This document shows, piece by piece, positions 23,301-32,354 of a stretch of DNA of 39,580 bases. Below the pieces are notes generated by a model. The model worked only from the letters and a program-made list of their open reading frames with translations. It did not search any database and was not told where the DNA came from. Each line of letters starts with the position of its first letter. Positions within the stretch are counted from its first letter, which is position 1. The stretch is taken from contig JAGYKD010000003.1 in the NCBI GenBank assembly GCA_018401695.1, positions 481,576 through 521,155 of the forward strand, written 5' to 3'. Source of the stretch: Flavobacteriales bacterium (GTDB lineage: Bacteria > Bacteroidota > Bacteroidia > CAIKAF01). The translations under genes were made by a program, and so were the position numbers.

Positions 23301-25607
23301 ATGATACGACCCATTGTTCTCTCGGTTGCCCTTTTTTTTGTGGGCGCAACGGCAGTTTTTGCGCAACAAGCAACCCTCAAAGGGATTGTAGAACAAGAAG
23401 AATCCAGAGAAGTCCTGCCCTTCGCTTCGGTTCAATTGGAAGGAACCCGATACGGCACCAGCACCGACCAAAACGGCTTTTTCTCCATTACGCAATTGCA
23501 ACCCGATACCTACAAGGTGGTTATTTCGGCCCTAGGTTATGAGGCGTATCGCGCTGAAGTTGCCTTGGAACCGGGACAAATAAAACAGATTAAGGTCCGA
23601 TTAAAAAGCTCAAGTAAGGAATTAGATGCTTTTGATTTTGAGGCCGATAAGATTCAAGAGAAACGGGAAAATACCAACGTATCTACCATTTCTATAACTC
23701 CGGAGCAAATGGAGCGTATGCCTAGTTACGGCGGTGAATCCGATGTGGCTCAAATCATGCAAGTGATTCCCGGAGTAACCACTACCGGCGACCAAGGTGG
23801 GCAGCTGTTTATTCGCGGTGGGCCGCCCATTCAAAACAAAGTGCTTTTGGATGGAGCCATTATTTATAATCCCTTCCACTCCATAGGTTTCTTTAGTGTG
23901 TTTGATACCGATTTGCTCAACAATTTTGAAGTATATGCCGGCGGTTTTGGTGCCAACCATGGGGGACGTATCAGTTCCATCATGGACATCAGTACCCGAG
24001 ATGGCAATAGAACACGCCTGGCAGGAAAAGCCAATGTGAACACCTTTACCGGAAAGTTTATGTTGGAAGGACCATTGGCTCCCAAAAAAGACGGTGCCGC
24101 TCCGGTTACCTTTATGCTTAGTGCCAAAGGGTCTTTTCTGGAACAATCGGCCGATGTGTTTTATCCCTACGCCGACAGCACAGGCTTGCCCTTTAATTTC
24201 TTTGATGGTTATGGCAAAATCACCGCCTATGCCGGAGACAATGGTTCCAAGGTAAATTTCTTTGGCTTTAGCCACAACGACTGGGTCAATTTTAATCAAA
24301 CCTCGGATTTGAATTGGAGTTCGGCAGGCGGTGGAGCCAATTTCTTTTTGATTCCCGGAGCTGCCAATGTAAACATTGATGGGGTTTTCAGTTACTCAAA
24401 CTACATGATTAACCTAGAAGAAACGGCCGCCCCGCCCCGTTCTTCCGAAATCAACGGCTTTAATTTCAATGTGAATTTTCACCAGTATTATGGCATCAAT
24501 CGCTTGTCCTATGGTATTGAAGCCAATGGGTTTAGCACAGATTTCCGTTACGAAAATGGCCAGGGAAGAACCATAGCCCAAACCGAAAACACCACCGAAT
24601 TTGCCACCTATGTGCGCTATAAGTTTCTGGCCGGGCGATTTGTATTTGACCCCAGCGTTCGGGTGCACTATTATGCCTCACTCAACGAGCCTTCCTTAGA
24701 GCCGCGCCTGTCGATGAAAATGAACATTACCGAACATTTTCGTTTGAAAGCAGCCGGTGGATTGTACAGCCAAAACCTTATTGCCGCCAATTCTGACCGC
24801 GATGTGGTCAATCTGTTTTATGGCTTTCTTTCGGGCAGCGAAAACCTGCCGGACGAATTTAGAGGAGACGAAGTGGAGAGCAGCCTCCAAAAAGCCCAAC
24901 ATGCCATTTTTGGTGCTGAATTTGAACTCTTCAAATTCTTAGAGTTTAATATCGAGGGCTATTATATGAATTTTAATCAGCTCATCAATATCAACCGCAA
25001 CAAACAATTCGACGATACCCCGGACAATAGCGCAGTACCCGATTACCTCAAAAAGGACTTTATCCGCGAAACGGGTTGGTCGGCCGGTTTGGATGTCCTA
25101 GCCAAAGCCGAGTACAAAAATTGGTACTTGTGGGTGGGCTATTCGCTTATGGCCATTGGTCGCTCCGATGAAATTCAGGACTACACCCCGCACTTTGATC
25201 GGCGCCACAACGTTAATGTAGTGGCCTCTTATCAGTTTGGCAAGGACAAGGCTTGGGAAGTAAATGCGCGTTGGAATATGGGTACCGGATTTCCCTTTAC
25301 CCAAACGCAAGGGTTTTATGAATTCTTAGGTTTCCAAGAGGGAATTACTACCGACTATACCTCAGAAAATGGCGAGCTGGGCATTGAATTGGGCGAAATA
25401 AATACAGGACGCTTACCGGCCTATCATCGCTTAGATGTGAATATCAAGCGGCGGTTCAATTTTGGTAAGCACACCAAACTCGAAATCAATGCGGGTGCAA
25501 CCAATGTCTACAACCGCAACAATATTTTTTACATCGATCGCATCACCTTCGATCGGGTAGACCAGTTGCCCATTATTCCTACCGTTGGGTTGAATATGAG
25601 TTTTTAA
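23301..25607 (+). CDS. TonB-dependent outer-membrane receptor with carboxypeptidase-regulatory domain
   Basis: 768 aa. The signal peptide ends at FAQ (about 22). Residues 25-108 are the carboxypeptidase-D regulatory-like domain (LKGIVEQEESREVLPFASVQLEGT ... DTYKVVISALGYEAYRAEV). The plug follows (MERMPSYGGESDVAQIMQVIPGV, LFIRGGPPIQNKVLLDGAIIYNP), then a 22-strand-type barrel ending with a terminal Phe (VGLNMSF). No SusD partner lies beside it, so it is not a classical SusCD pair; the substrate (siderophore, cobalamin, peptide or other) is unknown. It is monocistronic, with its own promoter, and is followed by repeats. Confidence 0.93.
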   Translation: MIRPIVLSVALFFVGATAVFAQQATLKGIVEQEESREVLPFASVQLEGTRYGTSTDQNGFFSITQLQPDTYKVVISALGYEAYRAEVALEPGQIKQIKVRLKSSSKELDAFDFEADKIQEKRENTNVSTISITPEQMERMPSYGGESDVAQIMQVIPGVTTTGDQGGQLFIRGGPPIQNKVLLDGAIIYNPFHSIGFFSVFDTDLLNNFEVYAGGFGANHGGRISSIMDISTRDGNRTRLAGKANVNTFTGKFMLEGPLAPKKDGAAPVTFMLSAKGSFLEQSADVFYPYADSTGLPFNFFDGYGKITAYAGDNGSKVNFFGFSHNDWVNFNQTSDLNWSSAGGGANFFLIPGAANVNIDGVFSYSNYMINLEETAAPPRSSEINGFNFNVNFHQYYGINRLSYGIEANGFSTDFRYENGQGRTIAQTENTTEFATYVRYKFLAGRFVFDPSVRVHYYASLNEPSLEPRLSMKMNITEHFRLKAAGGLYSQNLIAANSDRDVVNLFYGFLSGSENLPDEFRGDEVESSLQKAQHAIFGAEFELFKFLEFNIEGYYMNFNQLININRNKQFDDTPDNSAVPDYLKKDFIRETGWSAGLDVLAKAEYKNWYLWVGYSLMAIGRSDEIQDYTPHFDRRHNVNVVASYQFGKDKAWEVNARWNMGTGFPFTQTQGFYEFLGFQEGITTDYTSENGELGIELGEINTGRLPAYHRLDVNIKRRFNFGKHTKLEINAGATNVYNRNNIFYIDRITFDRVDQLPIIPTVGLNMSF

Positions 25608-25746
25608 GGTAGCCTTTTTCGAAGCGAATCAAGGCTAAAATTGCGTTTGCCTTTAGGGTGGCAGTGCTGTAACGCAGGAAAGGTTTCATGCAAAGTCGCA
25701 AAGCCGCAAAGGTTTAAGCGGAGCTAAGCGCTCGCAAAGATCACGC
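25608..25746. repeat. Intergenic sequence with CGCAAAG-type short repeats
   Basis: Between the TonB receptor stop and the second MITE copy there is GGTTTCATGCAAAGTCGC-AAAGCCGCAAAGG (25682-25712) and a further CGCAAAGATCACGC near 25734. These are short direct repeats related to a GGTTTCACGCAAGG stretch near 798. No gene is present in the 335-bp gap 25608-25942. Confidence 0.55.
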
Positions 25747-25751
25747 ATCAC

Positions 25752-25894
25752 GAGACCGTTGACGCGTTGTGTTTTCAAGGCGAATTAAGGCACGGACAAA
25801 TCGAAAGGCCGGAGTTTACTGTTTGTAAATGAGGATCTTGAGATTTGGTCGTAACGCAAAGTCGCCGCCAGAATAGCAACGCATCAACGGTCTC
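25752..25894 (+). mobile_element. MITE-like element copy 2 (143 bp)
   Basis: Same length as copy 1 and gap-free alignment in the opposite orientation. Ends are GAGACCGTTGACGCGTTG and the complement of GAGACCGTTGATGCGTTG (17 of 18 paired). It is flanked by the 5-bp duplication ATCAC (25747-25751, 25895-25899). The internal hairpin is TTTAC-TGTTT-GTAAA (25815-25829). It is non-coding and intergenic. Confidence 0.92.
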
Positions 25895-25903
25895 ATCACT
25901 CAA

Positions 25904-25923
25904 AGACAGGAGGCATCCCGTCT
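25904..25923. repeat. Diverged single copy of the AGACGGGATGCC... hairpin
   Basis: AGACAGGAGGCATCCCGTCT is the complement form of the repeat at 633-773 with one stem mismatch. It lies 4 bp from the target duplication of MITE copy 2, at the 3' side of dgt. Confidence 0.75.
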
Positions 25924-25942
25924 TTACCTTATCCACCATTAA

Positions 25943-27259
25943 TCACAGCTCTATCCCCTGCAACTTCCTATACCAGCGCATCGCTTGCCGGTCCGAAAAA
26001 GAAGCCAAAAAGTCGATTACTTGACGTGCCAAGTCATAAACGCTGTGGTCCGGATTGCAATCCACGGGTAATAAGGCCGTTAGGTTTCGGTTGCGCGCGC
26101 TACACCCATCCCCATGTTCCCATCGGTCCAAGCAAGCTTCCATAAACATATCCATAAGTTTCGGCAGCAATTCAAACCCGGCAGCTTGCAGTTCCAACAC
26201 CCGTTCCGATTGATAAATATGCTTCCTCGAAAAGCCCTGCAACTCTTTCATGGATTGACTTTCAGGCAAAAGCTCGTCTAGTGAACGATCCAAAGCACCC
26301 GAAATATAAGCCTCTGCATTAGCCACATAGGTATCTCCCGCCGAACGAATCAATTGTTGAATGGCCATGGCACGAAGCAGTCCGGCTTGATCTGCCAAAG
26401 GCCTTTTCCAAAACCTCGGATTAGGTTCAAAACCTTTGCCTAAAATAGGTTGAACCAATTCCAACATACCGGTTAGGGGCACCACGCCCATCAAAACCGC
26501 ATCTTCTAAGTCCACCAAGAGGTACGAAATGTCGTCGGCGGCTTCTACCAACCAACACAGCGGATGTCTGCCAAATGCGCCCAAGCTTTCATCGGCCACC
26601 GGCAAACCACAAGCCTCAGCCATGGCACGGAAGGCCTGTTCTTCGCTTCTAAACCATCCGTATTTTTTTTGACTGCGTTTGCTTTTGTCTCGTTTGGGAA
26701 AATAGGCAGGACAAGGATATTTGCTAAAGGCTCCTAGCGTGGCAAAAGTGGGCCTAAGGTCTTTCCTGCCAACCAAAAGCCGAAACCCTTGGGCATTTCC
26801 TTCAAAGGCTTGTAAGTCGGCCTGTTCTTCCACACTCAATCCAGGCAAATGATTTTTCTGAAACCAACGGCTTATGGCCTCTTCTCCGGCATGCCCAAAA
26901 GGAGGATTTCCCAAATCATGGGCCAAAGCTGCTGCTGCACAGACTGCTCCCCATTGAGGACTTAAGTAGGCCGCATCCGAGGCCAACAGGCCCTTTCCCA
27001 TTAAGCCTTGTGCTGCTTGCCGACCAAGACTTCGGGCCACACTCGAAACCTCCAAACTGTGGGTTAAGCGTGTATGCACAAAATCATGCTCAGGTAGGGG
27101 AACTACCTGTGTTTTATTCTGCAAAGACCTAAAAGGACGTGAAAATATGATCCGATCCAAGTCCACCTCAAACTCCATCCTATGGGCATCGGCGCTTCCT
27201 GCTTTAGAGCTTCGGCTGTCCGGCCTTTGCTCATTAAACCATTGATTCAATTGTTTCAT
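25943..27259 (-). CDS. dgt: dGTP triphosphohydrolase (dGTPase, HD superfamily)
   Basis: 438 aa from the ATG at 27259, which overlaps the rsmE stop (ATGA). HD-domain residues are visible: RLTHSLEVSSVARSLGRQ (His67), ALAHDLGNPPFGHAGEEAI (His114-Asp115, with the following His) and the distal Asp in LVEAADDISYLLVDLEDAV. The N-terminal FSRPFRSLQNKTQVVPLPEHDFVHTR is the Dgt nucleotide/DNA-binding segment. It cleaves dGTP to deoxyguanosine and triphosphate, controlling dNTP pools and sometimes phage defence. It forms a two-gene unit with rsmE. Confidence 0.95.
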   Translation of the reverse strand: MKQLNQWFNEQRPDSRSSKAGSADAHRMEFEVDLDRIIFSRPFRSLQNKTQVVPLPEHDFVHTRLTHSLEVSSVARSLGRQAAQGLMGKGLLASDAAYLSPQWGAVCAAAALAHDLGNPPFGHAGEEAISRWFQKNHLPGLSVEEQADLQAFEGNAQGFRLLVGRKDLRPTFATLGAFSKYPCPAYFPKRDKSKRSQKKYGWFRSEEQAFRAMAEACGLPVADESLGAFGRHPLCWLVEAADDISYLLVDLEDAVLMGVVPLTGMLELVQPILGKGFEPNPRFWKRPLADQAGLLRAMAIQQLIRSAGDTYVANAEAYISGALDRSLDELLPESQSMKELQGFSRKHIYQSERVLELQAAGFELLPKLMDMFMEACLDRWEHGDGCSARNRNLTALLPVDCNPDHSVYDLARQVIDFLASFSDRQAMRWYRKLQGIEL

Positions 27260-27990
27260 TGTTGCATAGCATCTTGATCCAGACCTTGCGCCTGCATCCA
27301 TTTTGCGGTCATCAAAAGCGCCGCGGTCTCTGTTCTCAGCCGTGCCGCACCTAAGGGCATCGTCTCCGCACGATGGGCTTGAAGCATTTCCACTTCCTTT
27401 GCCGAAAAATCTCCTTCGGGACCAATAAATCCGACGGCCACGGTGTCATTTGAAGCTCCCTCCGTGGGCCAATTTAGCTTAGGAGCTTGCTCTTTGCAAT
27501 AGGCCAGGCGCCAAATACCCGGAGGTGCCATGCGTATGCAGGTCTCCAATTTCATGGGCTCAGCCACTTCCATTAGCGTAAAACGTCCCGATTGTTTCAT
27601 GGCCGATTGTGCAATTTTCTCTAATCTATTTATTTTTATGCGGGAGTAAGGCGATCGTTCCGTCAACAAGGGGTAGAGCTTTTCAACGCCCAGTTCCGCC
27701 AGTTTTTCCACCATCCATTCAAATCGATCTGCCTTTTGCAACATACCCACGGCCATATGCAAGGGTAGCCTTGGTTTTGGGAGGGGAGTAAGATCCTGCA
27801 GCCACTCCAATGCTTGACCTTCGGCAATGCGGCAAAGCGCCCCTTTCCCTTTGCCATCGCAAATGCGCATGCGGCTTCCCACAGGTAAGCGCATTACTTT
27901 TAAGGCATGCTTCCATTCCTCAGCAGGTAAACTCCAACCTTCGGATCCATGCGCTCCGTAGAACAATCCATCGTAGACTGTTTGCTCCAT
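27256..27990 (-). CDS. rsmE: 16S rRNA (uracil-1498-N3)-methyltransferase
   Basis: 244 aa. The N-terminal PUA-like half (HALKVMRLPVGSRMRICDGKG) and the C-terminal SPOUT knot are both present. The knot shows WMVEKLAELGVEKLYPLLTERS, MKQSGR, the SAM-site VAVGFIGPEGDFSAKEVEML, and the closing MPLGAARLRTETAALLMTAKW, which is the RsmE signature. It methylates U1498 of the 16S rRNA in the 30S subunit. A TACCTTCG box lies just before the ATG. It overlaps dgt by four bases. Confidence 0.96.
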   Translation of the reverse strand: MEQTVYDGLFYGAHGSEGWSLPAEEWKHALKVMRLPVGSRMRICDGKGKGALCRIAEGQALEWLQDLTPLPKPRLPLHMAVGMLQKADRFEWMVEKLAELGVEKLYPLLTERSPYSRIKINRLEKIAQSAMKQSGRFTLMEVAEPMKLETCIRMAPPGIWRLAYCKEQAPKLNWPTEGASNDTVAVGFIGPEGDFSAKEVEMLQAHRAETMPLGAARLRTETAALLMTAKWMQAQGLDQDAMQQ

Positions 27991-28020
27991 AGTGCGAAGG
28001 TAATAGAAATGGTTTTTGGG

Positions 28021-28157
28021 CGGTAGCGGGCTATCAGCTCACAGTCCTCATGCCAAAATTAAGGGCTGCTCCTTGCCTTGCGGGGCTTCCAAGGTCGCCC
28101 GCAGGCCATGGCATCCCTAAATTTTGCCATTCCGGGCTGCCGCTTCTATCCCTACCG
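28021..28157. repeat. Long imperfect inverted repeat (intergenic)
   Basis: Arms of about 60 bp pair around an apical loop near 28085-28098. The outer blocks are CGGTAGCGGG with its counterpart CTATCCCTACCG, the middle blocks ATGCCAAAATTAAGGG with CCCTAAATTTTGCCAT, and the inner blocks TGCGGG with CCCGCA. It fills the 174-bp gap between rsmE and the DUF1501 stop. It could act as a terminator, a structured RNA or a mobile repeat. Confidence 0.7.
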
Positions 28158-28164
28158 CAGGAGA

Positions 28165-29799
28165 TTAGGGAGTAATGACCAAACTTGCAGTAAATCTTCT
28201 TCCTCCTCCCCGTACTTCTACAATATAGGTTCCCGGTGCCCATCCACGAATGTCCAAATCCATCTGAACCACCGGAGGGCTAAATTCCATCTGTTTTTTC
28301 ATTACTTGCTGACCCAAAATATTGTGCACCGTCAGCTCGTGCCACCCGGTTTCAAATACCGGTATTTTAAGCCGGGTATTATTTTTGGCCGGATTGGGAA
28401 ACAATTGCATTTGGGCTTTACTGTTTTCTTTTATGGAAGTGGCTGCACATTCCACAAACGGTATGCCTACGCCCACCCAATCGGTAAAGCCGGTTACTTG
28501 CACCGTTTGGGCATCGGCACCAAACCAGTCTTGAATCACGGTAGCCATAATTTGGCGGTAATCGATACCCAGGGGAATATTTCCGTTCTGCAAAGCACTA
28601 AGATTGGCGTTGTTGCCAAACACATCGCCTTCCACACATGGGCCAAAAGCCATTAACGGCGCTCCATTTCCATGGTCCGATCCAAAACTTCCGTTCGATT
28701 TTACCCTCCGTCCAAACTCCGACATGGTGAGCGTCAATACGCGTTGATCCAGGCCCAACTGTCCCAGATCCTTATAAAATGCCCGAACCCCTTCTGCAAT
28801 GTGATACAAAAGGGCGGCATGGTGTCCCATGGTGGTGTCGGTTTCTTCTACTTGATTGGCATGGGTATCAAAACCTCCAATGCGGCAAAGGAAGATTTTG
28901 GTTTTGCAGCCACCACTCAATAGCCTGGCAATGATTTTTAGCTGTGGTGCCAATGGATTGTTTAGGGCTCCCTGCGGAGCCAAATATGGATATTGCTGAG
29001 GGTAGGGAGTATTGCTGTTGGAACCTTGAAGCCAAACATCACGCAATCGACTGGCATATACATTGGCTTCTTCTTCAATCTGCATAATATACTCCAACTC
29101 ATCCCCGGCATGGGTATCCGGAAGACTTAAGGGAGCCGATCCTCCCACGGAGTTAATCAGATTATAAAAGCCAATAGGGTCCGAAATGGAAAGTCCCAAG
29201 GGTATGCCATTGTCCCGGTGAAACGCCAAAGAAACTCCGGTGCCTATTTCAATCGCCAAAGGATCCTCCATTTGAGGATTTGGATAATCGTCGGGATAAT
29301 TGGGGAACTTATGGTCCAAGTAACGTCCCATCCAGCCTGAAGAATAATAGTCGTCGTAATCGCCCCCCATAAACCAAACATCCCTGCTCCTAAAGTGGCT
29401 CCCGTTCATGTAGGGATACGAAACGTTTTGAATCACTGCGGCACTTCCTTCTTGAAACATCTGCCTAAACGCATCCATGTCCGGGTGGGCACCCAAAGCT
29501 CGGTTCGAAGGCAAACTATTGCTTAATGGAATTACCGAACGAGCCCCTGTTTCCGGCAAGGCCAAATTGGGTCTATGGCTGTAATATTCCGGATACTGGT
29601 CTAAGGGCACAAGGGTATTTAAGCCGTCGTTTCCTCCATGCAATTGTATGAAAATTAGAACCCGGTCGTTGGTGCTGTTTGCCGCAGCAGCTTGAAAAAC
29701 CCCCTGGGGCGATAGGGCACGCATCGGAACGCCTTGAAGAGTGAATGCCGCACCGGCGGCTGCCGTACCTGATTTCCGTAAAAACGATCTGCGGTCCAT
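28165..29799 (-). CDS. DUF1501 secreted protein with twin-arginine signal and T9SS sorting domain
   Basis: 544 aa from the ATG at 29799, two bases after the DUF1800 stop. The N-terminus is a Tat signal, MDRRSFLRKSGTAAAGAAF. The DUF1501 domain (sulfatase/alkaline phosphatase-like fold) shows VLIFIQLHGGNDGLNTLVP, GAHPDMDAFRQMF, IGGFDTHANQVEETD and MSEFGRRVKSNGSFGSDHGNGAPLMAFG; the His/Asp residues in these are potential metal ligands. The last ~75 residues are a type A T9SS domain (LFPNPAKNNTRLK ... WAPGTYIVEVRGGGRRFTASLVITP). DUF1501 and DUF1800 genes usually occur as pairs in Bacteroidota and Planctomycetota; the biochemical role is unknown. Confidence 0.93.
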   Translation of the reverse strand: MDRRSFLRKSGTAAAGAAFTLQGVPMRALSPQGVFQAAAANSTNDRVLIFIQLHGGNDGLNTLVPLDQYPEYYSHRPNLALPETGARSVIPLSNSLPSNRALGAHPDMDAFRQMFQEGSAAVIQNVSYPYMNGSHFRSRDVWFMGGDYDDYYSSGWMGRYLDHKFPNYPDDYPNPQMEDPLAIEIGTGVSLAFHRDNGIPLGLSISDPIGFYNLINSVGGSAPLSLPDTHAGDELEYIMQIEEEANVYASRLRDVWLQGSNSNTPYPQQYPYLAPQGALNNPLAPQLKIIARLLSGGCKTKIFLCRIGGFDTHANQVEETDTTMGHHAALLYHIAEGVRAFYKDLGQLGLDQRVLTLTMSEFGRRVKSNGSFGSDHGNGAPLMAFGPCVEGDVFGNNANLSALQNGNIPLGIDYRQIMATVIQDWFGADAQTVQVTGFTDWVGVGIPFVECAATSIKENSKAQMQLFPNPAKNNTRLKIPVFETGWHELTVHNILGQQVMKKQMEFSPPVVQMDLDIRGWAPGTYIVEVRGGGRRFTASLVITP

Positions 29800-29801
29800 A
29801 A

Positions 29802-31433
29802 TCAATAAATTTGATATTCAGGAGATTGTAAAATTCTTCTAAAGAGCTTCTCCAACTGTGTATTTACCGTTGTCGAGGTCCCTCCTTGAGCAAAGCTATT
29901 CCACTCGGTAGACCAAACAGCTCCGGTTATGCCATCCAACAAGCCCTGATCTCTAAATTCCTGACGTCTTGTCTGATCCAAATCAATGGGAACCAAAAAA
30001 CTACACACTTCCAAGACCAGCTGGTCGGGATCGGAGGGGTTGCTGCAATAGGTGCTAATCCATTGCTCCGGCTCCAGTTTAAACAATAGGTTGCCCATCA
30101 TATCTGCCACGCCTGTCAAAATGGTTTCTCCATACTTGTACCGCATGGCCAAATAATTGGGAGTAATCCAAAGACGATTAAAGGAAGGGAACTGAAAGAA
30201 GGGGTCATAACCGGCTACGTCATAGGGCTCATGAAGCTGCAAACCCTGACCATCCATTAAGCCTACCAAGGAATTGCCATAAGCTCTGTAAAAGGCATTT
30301 AAGTCCACAGACTCCGAAGGCATGGGCACTTCCAAAGACCTGAGCGTGCCCACCGTTATTTCCAAAGGCGACTTTATGATAGCTCCTACATTGTCGTTGG
30401 TGCTTATTTGATCATCTACATCGTAAAAATGCTCCGAACTCAACAAGGTTTGAAGCACAGGAACAATTTCATAATTGGCCTGCATCAGTTGCTGCGCCAA
30501 AGGTTCAATAATGTCCTGTTCTATTTCCGGGGTAATGTCGTAATACACAAAGAATCGATACAGCTTACGGCATAAATACTTTGCTGTGTGACTGCTTTGA
30601 AACACCATATCTATAAAGGCATCCAATTCCGCTTCCGCATCTGCTTTGGAATTTCCTGCCGGCGTAATGCTGGTGTTGTTAAATGCGGGACCAAAATTCT
30701 TGGTTCCGGCATCGTGTTGGGTCGCTACCTGACCATTGCCTTTAAGTTTTCCTCGTGGAATTCCGGTAACTGCATCTACCGTACTAAACGTGTGGTCTAT
30801 ATCCCATCCGGTGAGCAGACGGGTAGCCTCTTTTACATCGTTTTCGCTAAAGGTGGTATAGTCGGTTGGACTTACCTGTGCTCCTTTGCCAACGGTAAAT
30901 AGTTCAAAGAATTCACGCGCAAAGTTTTCTTGAGGAGAGGCCGCAACATTGAGTTTTCCATCCAAATGCGCCAACATGGCATTGTCCACACAAATAGCCC
31001 GGGTAAGGGTTTTGTAATTGCCTAAAGCATATTTTCTAAACAACTGATGCTGGTACCAAATGGCAGCAGAGTTGGTGACCCTACTCGAAATGGTTGGAAA
31101 ATGGTTGTGCCAAAACCAAACCATGCGCTCGTAAATGGTGGTAGGGTGTCTATGCACATTGCCCATCCACCATGCCATAAAATGCCCGCGCAGGTCGTCG
31201 TCCATACTGTTGCCGGGGCCCGGAGAAGGATTTACCCAACTAGAACCCGTTGCCGGATCTACAGGTGGGTTTATCGGAGCATCCGTAACCAAAACATTGG
31301 CCAAAATTTGACCGGGGGTTTGTCCCGTGGCAAATTGTATTTCGGATTGACTTGGACCTAAGGTCACTCTTCGCATTAAGTGACCCGCTAATCTGGGGTT
31401 AAGCGGTTGGGAATACGGGGCCAGTGATGCCAT
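29802..31433 (-). CDS. DUF1800 family protein, partner of the DUF1501 gene
   Basis: 543 aa from the ATG at 31433 (an in-frame GTG four codons upstream at 31445 is less likely). The family blocks are seen: HLMRRVTLGPSQSEIQFATG, MVWFWHNHFPT, NYKTLTRAICVDNAMLAHLDGKLN, SPQENFAREFFELFTVGKG, NDVKEATRLLTGWDID and AKYLCRKLYRFFV. No classical signal peptide is obvious. It is first of the two-gene operon with the DUF1501 gene. The function is unknown; in related organisms such pairs are presumed to handle extracellular polymers or a surface structure (inference). Confidence 0.92.
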   Translation of the reverse strand: MASLAPYSQPLNPRLAGHLMRRVTLGPSQSEIQFATGQTPGQILANVLVTDAPINPPVDPATGSSWVNPSPGPGNSMDDDLRGHFMAWWMGNVHRHPTTIYERMVWFWHNHFPTISSRVTNSAAIWYQHQLFRKYALGNYKTLTRAICVDNAMLAHLDGKLNVAASPQENFAREFFELFTVGKGAQVSPTDYTTFSENDVKEATRLLTGWDIDHTFSTVDAVTGIPRGKLKGNGQVATQHDAGTKNFGPAFNNTSITPAGNSKADAEAELDAFIDMVFQSSHTAKYLCRKLYRFFVYYDITPEIEQDIIEPLAQQLMQANYEIVPVLQTLLSSEHFYDVDDQISTNDNVGAIIKSPLEITVGTLRSLEVPMPSESVDLNAFYRAYGNSLVGLMDGQGLQLHEPYDVAGYDPFFQFPSFNRLWITPNYLAMRYKYGETILTGVADMMGNLLFKLEPEQWISTYCSNPSDPDQLVLEVCSFLVPIDLDQTRRQEFRDQGLLDGITGAVWSTEWNSFAQGGTSTTVNTQLEKLFRRILQSPEYQIY

Positions 31434-31587
31434 AGTTTCGCACACTTAATAAACAATTCAGGCAACATGCCTGCTTTTGTCGTGATTTATATGGCTAGTA
31501 TACGAATAATTACTCAAAAAAATAAATAGACATGGGTTTAGTATATCCAGGCGGTGACCAAATACCATCATTTTTTATTTTTATCCT

Positions 31588-32319
31588 ATGAAAATGCCAA
31601 GGCGTAATTATCCTTTGGTCGTCAATGATCAACGTAAAGTAGACCGGATTACTTTTTCTACCATAATGGCTACCTTACTAAGCGCCTTTAATGTGGAAAG
31701 GGGCTTTTTTTATACCCTCAAGTTGCTGCTCCTTAGGCCTGGCCAACTCATGCAGCTTTACCTCTGGGAAGGTCGTTATATTTTATACAGCCCATTTAGG
31801 CTTTTGCTGGTGACTACCGCCCTTAGTTTGTTTTCTGTCTATTTGTTCGATTGGGACCAAGGCTTCCAAAACTTTCAAAAAGGGGTAGAAGATGGTCAAA
31901 ACATGGGCAAGCTGGCACCCAATGCCATGCAAAACTTGGTTTTGGAATGGTATAACCTGTTTTTATGGCTTTTTATTCCCATTATGGCGGTATTTTCTTG
32001 GTTGTTCTTTTTTAAAAAAGGCTACAACTATGCCGAACACTTGGTTTTTCAAACTTTTCATATTTGTCAATTGAACATCTTAACCCTGGGATTTGGGATG
32101 TTGGTTCCTTGGGTTTCATCGGGACTTGTTTACCTTATTATTTTCATCGGGAGCGTGGTGTATTATACCTTCTCTCTCTTGTCCTGGCTTAAGCCTAAAC
32201 CTTTGCCCGGACTTCTTCTAAGTCTGCTTGGCTATGTGGCAGGCTATTTTTTTTATTTTCTTTTCTTATCCACTTTAATAGGCATCATTTTGACCTTTTC
32301 TCAAAGATATTTTGCTTAA
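31588..32319 (+). CDS. DUF3667-like multi-spanning membrane protein
   Basis: 243 aa. The N-terminal RKVDRITFSTIMATLLSAFNVERGFFYTLKLLLLRPGQLMQLYLWEGRYILYSPFRLLLV matches the DUF3667 pattern (turn after 'F..ERGFFYT', 'RPGQ', 'Y..G.R'), though the N-terminal zinc-ribbon of many members is absent. Five or so membrane helices follow (about 71-86, 120-142, 155-185, 187-200, 209-235). No catalytic residues are seen. It is divergent from DUF1800 and about 35 bp before the helicase gene. Confidence 0.7.
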   Translation: MKMPRRNYPLVVNDQRKVDRITFSTIMATLLSAFNVERGFFYTLKLLLLRPGQLMQLYLWEGRYILYSPFRLLLVTTALSLFSVYLFDWDQGFQNFQKGVEDGQNMGKLAPNAMQNLVLEWYNLFLWLFIPIMAVFSWLFFFKKGYNYAEHLVFQTFHICQLNILTLGFGMLVPWVSSGLVYLIIFIGSVVYYTFSLLSWLKPKPLPGLLLSLLGYVAGYFFYFLFLSTLIGIILTFSQRYFA

Positions 32320-32354
32320 TTTAGTAAACAATCCCCGCCCGTAATGCTATACGT

